From VRUE01 sp963704505 (GTDB lineage Bacteria > Actinomycetota > Thermoleophilia > Solirubrobacterales > 70-9): a stretch of 64,000 nucleotides of DNA. A model generated the notes under the pieces. That model was not told the DNA's origin. It searched no databases and saw only the letters and a list, made by a program, of their open reading frames with translations. The first letter of the stretch is position 1, and every line of letters starts with the position of its first letter. Of the stretch, positions 58,329-64,000 are shown piece after piece. A program made the position numbers and the translations under genes. The stretch spans positions 248,001 to 312,000 of the forward strand of contig OY969912.1 of NCBI GenBank assembly GCA_963704505.1, read 5' to 3'.

Positions 58329-59729
58329 ATGGGGACCGAGGAGCAGACCGACACCGCGACCACCGATGGCGGGGTCGCCACCGGCGCCGACTCCCTTTCT
58401 GTAACCGACAACCGCACCGGCAGGACGTATGACCTGCCGATCACCGACAACACGATCCGCGGCATCGACCTGCGTCAGATCAAGGTCGATGAGGACGAAT
58501 TCGGGATGCTCTCCTACGACCCGGCCTTCACCAACACCGCGTCGTGCCGCTCGGCGATCACCTTCATCGACGGCGACAAAGGGATCCTCGAACACCGCGG
58601 CTACTCGATCGAGCAGCTCTGCGAACGCTCGACCTTCCTCGAGGTCGCCTACCTGCTGATCTTCGGCGAGCTTCCGACGGCTCCCCAGCTCGAGCGCTGG
58701 ACCTTCGACATCACCCACCACACCTACGTCCACGAGGACCTCAAGCACCTGTTCGAGGGCTTCCGCTACGACGCGCACCCGATGGGGATGCTGCTCGCGG
58801 GGGCCGGGGCGCTCTCCACCTTCTACCCGGACGCGAAGCAGACCGAAGACCCCGAAGAGCGCTACATGTCGGCGGTCCGGCTGATCGCCAAGATCCCGAC
58901 GCTCGCCGCCTTCTCGTACCGCCACAACATGGGCTTCCCGTACGCGTACCCGGACAACGACCTGAACTTCTCCGAGAACTTCCTCTCGATGATGTTCAAA
59001 AAAACGGAAGCGAAACACGTCCCGAAGGAAGCGCTCTCGAAGGCCCTGGACGTCCTCTTCATCCTCCACGCCGACCACGAACAGAACTGCTCGACCAACG
59101 CGGTCCGCGGGGTCGGCTCCTCCGACGTCGATCCCTACTCGGCGGTCGCCGCCGGGATCGCCGCCCTCTACGGGCCGCTTCACGGCGGTGCCAACGAGGC
59201 GGTGCTGCGCATGCTGCGGCGGATCGAGCGGCCGGAGAACATCCCCGATTTCCTCGCCCGGGTGAAGGAGCGCGAGGAGAAACTGATGGGCTTCGGCCAC
59301 CGGGTCTACAAGAACTACGACCCGCGGGCGAAAATCATCCAGCAGCACATGGACGAGGTCTTCGAGGCGACCGAGTACAACTCCCTCGTCGAGATCGCCA
59401 GGGAGCTGGAGAAACAGGCGCTGGCCGACGACTTCTTCACCTCGCGCAAGCTGTACCCGAACGTCGACTTCTACTCGGGGATCATCTACGAGGCGCTCGA
59501 GATCCCGACCAACATGTTCACGGTCATCTTCGCCATCCCCCGCACCGCCGGCTGGATCGCGCAATGGATGGAGATGAAGGACGACCCGGAGCAGAAAATC
59601 GCCCGCCCGCGCCAGGTCTACACCGGCGCCCGGGAGCGCGAGTACGTCGCGATCGACGACCGCGACGGCCCCGAGAAAATCATCGGGCCGCCGGCGAAAC
59701 GGCCGAAACGGCCGCGTCGCGGGGCGTAG
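58329..59729 (+). CDS. gltA: Citrate synthase
   Basis: The 466-residue type II citrate synthase condenses acetyl-CoA with oxaloacetate. Visible active-site regions are HADHEQNCSTNAVRGVGSS (His), ALYGPLHGGANEAVLRM (His) and VDFYSGIIYEAL (Asp), with MGFGHRVYKNYDPRAK for CoA/oxaloacetate binding. A 40-residue Thr/Asp/Gly-rich N-terminus precedes the conserved RTYDLPITDNTIRGIDLR. AAGGAGG lies 5 nt before the ATG; GTG one codon earlier is possible. A 21-bp inverted repeat element begins just after the stop. Confidence 0.95.
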   Translation: MGTEEQTDTATTDGGVATGADSLSVTDNRTGRTYDLPITDNTIRGIDLRQIKVDEDEFGMLSYDPAFTNTASCRSAITFIDGDKGILEHRGYSIEQLCERSTFLEVAYLLIFGELPTAPQLERWTFDITHHTYVHEDLKHLFEGFRYDAHPMGMLLAGAGALSTFYPDAKQTEDPEERYMSAVRLIAKIPTLAAFSYRHNMGFPYAYPDNDLNFSENFLSMMFKKTEAKHVPKEALSKALDVLFILHADHEQNCSTNAVRGVGSSDVDPYSAVAAGIAALYGPLHGGANEAVLRMLRRIERPENIPDFLARVKEREEKLMGFGHRVYKNYDPRAKIIQQHMDEVFEATEYNSLVEIARELEKQALADDFFTSRKLYPNVDFYSGIIYEALEIPTNMFTVIFAIPRTAGWIAQWMEMKDDPEQKIARPRQVYTGAREREYVAIDDRDGPEKIIGPPAKRPKRPRRGA

Positions 59730-59734
59730 TCGTC

Positions 59735-59845
59735 GGGAGGGTCAGGTGCCCCTCCTCTCTCAACTTTTCCGGTGAAGACGCCCGGCTGGCCGAGATCGGA
59801 AAGCCGAAAAAGTACAAGCCGTTCGGAGGGGCACCTGACCCTCCC
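59735..59845. repeat. Palindromic element with 21-bp perfect arms (behind citrate synthase)
   Basis: Perfect inverted arms lie at 59735-59755 and 59825-59845; the core reads GGGTCAGGTGCCCCTCC. The 69-bp interior has ACTTTTCCGG (59763) facing CCGAAAAAGT (59804) and a CCGG-rich middle. The arm core is close to that of hairpin element A (GGGTCGGGTGCCCCTTCT), which suggests a shared family. It may also stop transcription of gltA. Confidence 0.65.
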
Positions 59846-60052
59846 CACCGTCGTCACCGCCGCCGCCCGAAGGAGCAGATCTGGACGGTTTCCGATGCTG
59901 TGCTCGAGCGGAGATTGGGCCGCCTGAGCGTCGGCAGCGATCGCGGGGTCCGGCGCCCGAAGAAGCGCGAAGGGCCAGGAGGGTACCCCCACGACACCGC
60001 CAGGACCCGCGGGCAGGCGCCCCAGGATCGGGTCTGGAATTACCCTGAGGCC
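59846..60052. other. Intergenic region without a recognised gene
   Basis: These 207 bp follow the palindromic element. They include a GGGTACCC palindrome near 59981 and, at the end, TACCCT (60041-60046) as the -10 of the next gene. I see no other credible feature. Confidence 0.35.
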
Positions 60053-60394
60053 GTGTCCCGTTGGAAGCTCACCGTCAGGCATGGGTCGGACGTCGACCAT
60101 GCCTCGTTCGACGACCTCGACCAGGCGGTGGCGGCGATGCGGGAGCGGGCTCTTGCGATTCGGGCGGAGGGGCCGGTCGAAAAAACGGGCGGCTTCAAGG
60201 ACTACGAGCCGCGCGATCAGGTCCATGCCCGGCTGCAGCTCACCGGGAGGGGGCTGGTGAAGAGGCCGGTGGCCGGCGTCGACGTCCGCGGCAACGGCGA
60301 GTTCGTCCCCTACCGGGGCGGGATCCGGCGCGAGGAGCTCGACCCGAGCAACCACGACACGCCGTTCGACCTGGTCCGCGAGACTCTGGGCTGA
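60053..60394 (+). CDS. Hypothetical protein
   Basis: The 113-residue soluble protein starts VSRWKLTVRHGSDVDHASFDDLDQA. An Arg-rich helix (MRERALAIRAEG) follows, then a C-terminal part that could be a small beta-sheet (VHARLQLTGRGL, FVPYRGGIRREEL). No cysteines, no signal. I do not recognise the family. GTG start with TACCCT 6 nt upstream and no Shine-Dalgarno. Its stop overlaps the next start (TGATG), so it heads a three-gene unit. Confidence 0.65.
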   Translation: MSRWKLTVRHGSDVDHASFDDLDQAVAAMRERALAIRAEGPVEKTGGFKDYEPRDQVHARLQLTGRGLVKRPVAGVDVRGNGEFVPYRGGIRREELDPSNHDTPFDLVRETLG

Positions 60395-60711
60395 TGGCCG
60401 ACACCGAGACCGAGATCCCCAAGGGCAGCTACGCCGCCGGGCGCCGCGTGAAACTGCCCGCCGGCGCCGGGGCGCCCTACGTCGTCTTCGTCAACGGGGT
60501 CGAGCAGAAGCAGGGATCCGACTACGAGATCCGCGGCAGGGAGATCGCCTTCAGCCGCGACATCATCAAGGAGAAGGTCGGCGTCGGCCGCTGGCTGGCG
60601 ATGTACCTGGGGCTGTTCGGGACCTATCGCAAGGACGAGACGATCGACCTTCAGTTCGTCCGCGAGGGCAAGACCGAGCTGGTCTCCGATCTTCCGGTCG
60701 AGGCGGACTGA
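60394..60711 (+). CDS. Hypothetical protein
   Basis: The 105-residue protein has two beta-rich segments (YVVFVNGVEQKQGSDYEIRG) and a short hydrophobic stretch RWLAMYLGLFGTY near residues 68-80. That stretch could be a buried helix or membrane-contact region. It ends in TIDLQFVREGKTELVSDLP. Unknown family. The start ATG overlaps the stop of the preceding gene; the next gene follows 2 bp later. Confidence 0.65.
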   Translation: MADTETEIPKGSYAAGRRVKLPAGAGAPYVVFVNGVEQKQGSDYEIRGREIAFSRDIIKEKVGVGRWLAMYLGLFGTYRKDETIDLQFVREGKTELVSDLPVEAD

Positions 60712-60713
60712 AG

Positions 60714-61139
60714 ATGCAGGTCGGCTTCCTGCTGCTCGCCGATCACAGCGAGGCGGTCAACGGCAAGCTCTACATGGTGGGCGGCGGCTGGAACGTCCTG
60801 CGGATGCCGGAGCTGCCGCTCGAGTGGGGCTTCCACATCGCCCTCGGGCTCGACGTCGGCTGGGACGAGACCAACACCAACCACGAGATCCAGGTCGAGC
60901 TCCACGACCCCGACGGCAACGAGCTCGGCGAGGGTCTGACCGCCGAGTTCGAGGCCGGGCGCCCGCCCGGGATGCCGCCCGGACAAGAGCAGCGCCTGGT
61001 GATCTCGATCGCAACCCGGGTCGAGTTCGAGACCTCCGGCCCACACGCCGCTGTGGTCAACGCCGATGGTGAGGAGATCGGCCGGGCGCGGTTCTACGTC
61101 GCCGTCGACGGCACACCGGCGGATCCCGAAGAGCCCTGA
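60714..61139 (+). CDS. Conserved hypothetical protein (DUF6941-like)
   Basis: The 141-residue protein begins MQVGFLLLADHSEAVNGKLYMVGGGWNVLRM and has a beta-sandwich-like pattern with FHIALGLDVGWDETNTNHEIQVELHDPDGN and a final RARFYVAVDG. The N-terminal 'LADHAE...GKLY..GGGW' pattern is one I associate with an actinobacterial domain of unknown function. Likely cytoplasmic. Last gene of a three-gene unit. Confidence 0.65.
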   Translation: MQVGFLLLADHSEAVNGKLYMVGGGWNVLRMPELPLEWGFHIALGLDVGWDETNTNHEIQVELHDPDGNELGEGLTAEFEAGRPPGMPPGQEQRLVISIATRVEFETSGPHAAVVNADGEEIGRARFYVAVDGTPADPEEP

Positions 61140-61154
61140 CCGCAGGGCGTCGGC

Positions 61155-62111
61155 TCAGTTGAAGACGTAGAGCAGCAGGAACGCGATCACGACGAAGCTG
61201 GCGCCGCCGGCGATCATGCCCTTGTCTTCGGCGACGATCGCCGAGGTCGAGCGCTCATCCGAGCGGTCATAGATCAGGTACAGGTAGCGGAAGATGCAGT
61301 AGAGGACGGGCGGAATCGTCAGCATCATCTGGCTGCCGATCAACGGCGAGTTGACCGTGTAGATCGCGTAGCTGATCACGGTCCCGGTGGTGACCAGGGA
61401 GACCATCTGGTCGAGGAAGGGAAGCGAGTAGTGCTCGAGCACCGGGCGGGTGCTCGTCCCCTGGTGGAGCTCGGAGACCGCCTCCTGGCGGCGCTTGGTG
61501 AAGCCGAGGAACATCGCGATCATCCCGGTGCAGAGGATCAGCCACTCGGAGGCGTGCGCGTCGACGGCGCTGGCGCCGGCGGCGACGCGAAGGATGAAGA
61601 GGCCGGCCAGCGTCATCACGTCGATGATCACGATCTGCTTGAGGCCGACGCTGTAGGCGATCTGGGCGATGCCGTAGCCGATCACCATCAGGCCGACCTG
61701 CCAGTTGACCGTGGCGAAGGCGAGCGCGATGGCGATCGCGGCGAGGACCGGCGGGATCAGCTTCGCGGTGCTGACCGAGAGCTCACCGGCGGCGAGCGGC
61801 CGGTAGCGCTTGGTCGGGTGCTTGCGATCGAGCTCGACGTCGAGCAGGTCGTTGACGTAGTAACCGGCGCTGGAGACCAGGCAGAAGGCGATGAAGGTGA
61901 GCACCGCCTCGAGCACCTCGTGGGGCTGGTTGAACTTGCCGGAGAACAGCAGCCCGGCGAAGACGAAGAAGTTTTTTATCCACTCTTTCGGCCTGCCGGT
62001 CTTGATCGCCGCCCGCAGAGGGGAGCGGCGCGGGACGACCGGCTCGCTCAGGTCGGGCTGGGCGGCGGCGTCCGCGGGCACGGTCGGCTGTTCAGAGGTG
62101 ATCGTTTCCAC
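61155..62111 (-). CDS. UbiA-family decaprenyl-phosphate phosphoribosyltransferase-like protein
   Basis: The ~318-residue membrane protein has about nine spans. The prenyltransferase Asp motif is NDLLDVELDRKHPTKRYRPLAAGELS. The sequence DRKHPTKRYRP is typical of 5-phosphoribosyl-1-pyrophosphate:decaprenyl-phosphate transferases (Rv3806c group), which begin decaprenylphosphoryl-arabinose synthesis. A second motif GFTKRRQEAVSEL lies near residue 220. GTG 62111 is the likely start, because longer starts would overlap the kinase gene upstream. There is no obvious Shine-Dalgarno. It may share a transcript with the two-component system. Confidence 0.85.
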   Translation of the reverse strand: METITSEQPTVPADAAAQPDLSEPVVPRRSPLRAAIKTGRPKEWIKNFFVFAGLLFSGKFNQPHEVLEAVLTFIAFCLVSSAGYYVNDLLDVELDRKHPTKRYRPLAAGELSVSTAKLIPPVLAAIAIALAFATVNWQVGLMVIGYGIAQIAYSVGLKQIVIIDVMTLAGLFILRVAAGASAVDAHASEWLILCTGMIAMFLGFTKRRQEAVSELHQGTSTRPVLEHYSLPFLDQMVSLVTTGTVISYAIYTVNSPLIGSQMMLTIPPVLYCIFRYLYLIYDRSDERSTSAIVAEDKGMIAGGASFVVIAFLLLYVFN

Positions 62112-62139
62112 GATTGAAAGGGGGGCGTCAGGGTAGCGC

Positions 62140-63483
62140 TCAGACCGGCAAACGAATCGTGAAACGGGCGCCGCGGGCGGGAAGGTTCTCAACCTCGACC
62201 GTCCCCCCCATCGCTTCGGTCAGCTCGCGGACGATCGCCAGGCCGAGCCCGGCGCCGTCCGGGGAGCCGCCGCCGACGCTCGCCCGGAGGTGAAATCGCT
62301 CGAAGGCCCGATCGATCTGCTCGGGCGGTATCCCGGGTCCCTGGTCGGAGACGCGCAGCTCTCCGGGCGAGGCCTCGAGCGTGACATCGCCGCCGGCCGG
62401 GCTGAGTCGGATCGCGTTCTCGAGCAGGTTGGAGACGACCTGCAGGGTGCGCCCGTGGTCGGCTCTCACCTCCGCGGTCCCGTCGACCCGAACGGCGACG
62501 CCGGCCGCGGCGGCCTGGGGCCGCAGCCGCTCCTCCGCCTCGCGGGCGACGGCGGCCAGCTCGACCGGCTCCCGCTCGATCTCGATCACTCCCTGGCGCA
62601 GCCGGGCCAGGGCCAGCAGGTCGCCGACCAGGCGCTCGAGCCGGGCGGCCTCGCGGCCGACCACGGCGGCGGCCTCCCGCGGCTCGATCGTGCCGTCTTC
62701 GATCCCCTCGGCGTAGCCGCGAATCGAAGTCAGCGGCGTGCGCAGGTCGTGGGAGACGGAGAGCAGCACGGCGCGCTCCGCGTCGCGGGCCAGAGAGAGC
62801 TGCTCGGACATGCCGTTGAACGCCACCGCGAGCTCGTCGAGCTCCTGGGTTCCCTCCAGTGGGACGGGGTCGGGATGGCGGCCGGCGGCGACCTCGCCGG
62901 CGGCGTCGGAGAGACGACGCAGTGGCTGGGTGAGGCGCCTGGTCAGGAGCGCCGCGAGCAGGGCCGCGAGCAGGGCCGCCACGCCCCCTGCGATCAGCAG
63001 CGCCGAAAGGTAGCGGTCGAAATCTCCACCGGAGACGACGTCGGGTCGGGTGACGAGAACGACCGTTCCGCCGCTGTTGCGGGCGGCGAAGATCGAGTCG
63101 TGGCCTTCGATTTCCGCGGTTCCGTCGACCGACCCGCCGCGGCGCAGCTCCGCCGCTGCCGCCGGCGGCAGCAGGCGGGCAGCCTGGGCCGGGGTCAGGA
63201 GCTGCACGGGCTGAGGCTGCTCGGCGCCGGCGCCCGGACCGCCCGGCGGAGAGCCCACCGGAGCGGAATCGGGGGGCGGCCGGCCGGCGAGAGGCTGTCC
63301 GGCGGGCACGGGCAGGCGGCCGACCTGCGTGGCGAAGGTGTTGGCCTGGCGCTCGACGTCGCGGCGGATCGTCTCGCGGACCGCGTCGCGGGTGAGGACG
63401 ATGCCGAGCGCCAGGGAGGCCCCGACGGCGACCAGCACGGCGCCGAGGATCGCCACGAAGACCCGCGCCCGCAGCGACCTCAT
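62140..63483 (-). CDS. Sensor histidine kinase, OmpR-associated type
   Basis: The 447-residue kinase has one N-terminal helix (VFVAILGAVLVAVGASLALGIVLT) and an extracytoplasmic domain (~residues 33-165) with a Pro/Gly-rich stretch (PPDSAPVGSPPGGPGAGAEQP). A second helix (ALLIAGGVAALLAALLAALLT) and a HAMP domain follow. The HisKA box is SVSHDLRTPLTSIRGYAEGI and the ATPase part has NLLENAIRLSP, DQGPGIPPEQ and GAGLGLAIVRELTEAMGG. It overlaps the response regulator gene by 4 bp. Signal unknown. Confidence 0.93.
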   Translation of the reverse strand: MRSLRARVFVAILGAVLVAVGASLALGIVLTRDAVRETIRRDVERQANTFATQVGRLPVPAGQPLAGRPPPDSAPVGSPPGGPGAGAEQPQPVQLLTPAQAARLLPPAAAAELRRGGSVDGTAEIEGHDSIFAARNSGGTVVLVTRPDVVSGGDFDRYLSALLIAGGVAALLAALLAALLTRRLTQPLRRLSDAAGEVAAGRHPDPVPLEGTQELDELAVAFNGMSEQLSLARDAERAVLLSVSHDLRTPLTSIRGYAEGIEDGTIEPREAAAVVGREAARLERLVGDLLALARLRQGVIEIEREPVELAAVAREAEERLRPQAAAAGVAVRVDGTAEVRADHGRTLQVVSNLLENAIRLSPAGGDVTLEASPGELRVSDQGPGIPPEQIDRAFERFHLRASVGGGSPDGAGLGLAIVRELTEAMGGTVEVENLPARGARFTIRLPV

Positions 63484-64000
63484 CCGGCACTCGCCTTGTA
63501 TCCGGCGCCGCGCACGGTCTCGATCAACTCGGGCCTGTCGAGCTTGGACCTCAGCTGGCCGACGTGAACGTCGACGGTGCGGGTCCCTCCGGCGAAGCCC
63601 CCGCCCCAGACCATCTCCAGCAATCGGTCGCGGCTGAGCACGACCCCCGGGTTCGAGAGGAGCGCCGCCAGCAGGTCGAACTCGCGCGCGGTCAGATCGA
63701 CCTGAGACCCGGAGACCGTCACCGTGCGGGCGGCCGGGTCGAGCTCGACGCCGCCCAGCGTCAGCGGTCCCTCACCGGGGCTGCCGGTGGCGGCGGCGCG
63801 CCGCAGGATCGCCTTCACCCGGGCGACCAGCTCACGCGGGGAGAACGGCTTGGTCAGGTAGTCGTCGGCGCCGGCTTCGAGGCCGGCGACGCGGTCAACC
63901 TCGTCGTCGCGGGCACTGAGCATCAGGATCGGCACAGCCGTCCTGGCGCGGAGCCGGCGGCAGACCTCGAAGCCGTCGAGCTCACCGGGCAGCCCGATGT
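63480..64000 (-). CDS. OmpR/PhoB-family response regulator (N-terminus beyond window)
   Basis: The visible 173 codons hold the end of a receiver domain (IGLPGELDGFEVCRRLRARTAVPILMLSARDDE, DDYLTKPFSPRELVARVKAIL) and a full winged-helix output domain. The latter includes LTAREFDLLAALLSNPGVVLSRDRLLEMVWGG and TVDVHVGQLRSKLDRPELIETVRGAGYKA. The phosphorylated Asp lies just outside the window. It is coupled to the histidine kinase by a 4-bp overlap and probably regulates envelope genes. Confidence 0.93.
   Translation of the reverse strand, partial: IGLPGELDGFEVCRRLRARTAVPILMLSARDDEVDRVAGLEAGADDYLTKPFSPRELVARVKAILRRAAATGSPGEGPLTLGGVELDPAARTVTVSGSQVDLTAREFDLLAALLSNPGVVLSRDRLLEMVWGGGFAGGTRTVDVHVGQLRSKLDRPELIETVRGAGYKASAG

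Noticed and set aside
59976..59992. GGAGGGTACCCCC as a possible end of a third 98-bp repeat copy.
   Set aside because: Only about 10 bases agree with the repeat end and no matching body follows.

Overview
The window is a high-GC chromosomal segment, almost entirely coding on both strands, with no rRNA, tRNA, prophage, transposase or CRISPR that I can recognise. Gene content points to an aerobic actinobacterium of class Thermoleophilia (Solirubrobacterales-like). The supporting signs are a complete 14-gene nuo operon, a B12-dependent class II ribonucleotide reductase, an F420-type (deazaflavin) oxidoreductase, a decaprenyl-phosphate phosphoribosyltransferase-like UbiA protein, and a secreted protein with the TYANVVSTLALFLVLAGG N-terminus and decapeptide repeats that I associate with this class. 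The taxon is inferred from content only.

Layout. 1-5.1 kb: end of a sugar-nucleotide epimerase, a cupin, an aldo/keto reductase, a siroheme-synthase dehydrogenase with a Cys-rich N-terminus, a MarR regulator divergent from YceI, an FMN reductase and a hemolysin-III membrane protein. 5.3-8.1 kb: nrdJ, ending in a 104-bp nested palindrome. 8.2-23.6 kb: mixed housekeeping and envelope genes (amidase, frameshifted esterase, FtsX-type ABC exporter, HAD phosphatase, MFS, thioesterase, CAP protein, msrB, NarL-type regulator, serS, cytochrome c, flavin reductase, NTF2-like and VOC proteins, F420 protein). 23.7-38.6 kb: nuoABCDEFGHIJKLMN, one tightly coupled operon for respiratory complex I. 38.9-53 kb: acyl-CoA synthetase, AEC transporter, a tandem ThyX-like protein, CBS protein, flippase-like membrane protein, sulfotransferase, RibD-type reductase, acyl-CoA dehydrogenase and an APH-type phosphotransferase. 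52.8-54.4 kb: histidine kinase plus receiver-only regulator. 54.7-64 kb: DEAD-box helicase, quinone oxidoreductase, PfkB kinase, citrate synthase, three small unknown genes, UbiA and an OmpR-type two-component system cut by the right edge.

Patterns beyond the gene list. (1) At least 24 genes lack a Shine-Dalgarno and instead carry a TANNNT hexamer 6, 7 or 9 nt before the start codon, the signature of leaderless transcription. In two divergent gene pairs a single 7-bp TANNNTA block reads as the -10 for both strands with identical geometry. (2) A family of palindromic elements is scattered through the segment. A 98-bp repeat lies in inverted orientation inside nuoG and nuoJ, where it is translated into low-complexity insertions. 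A 50-bp palindrome lies in nuoG, and larger hairpin elements sit behind nrdJ, the receiver gene, the helicase gene and the citrate synthase gene. (3) Two genes carry apparent single-base frameshifts and one lacks a normal start codon, which may be real decay or assembly error.
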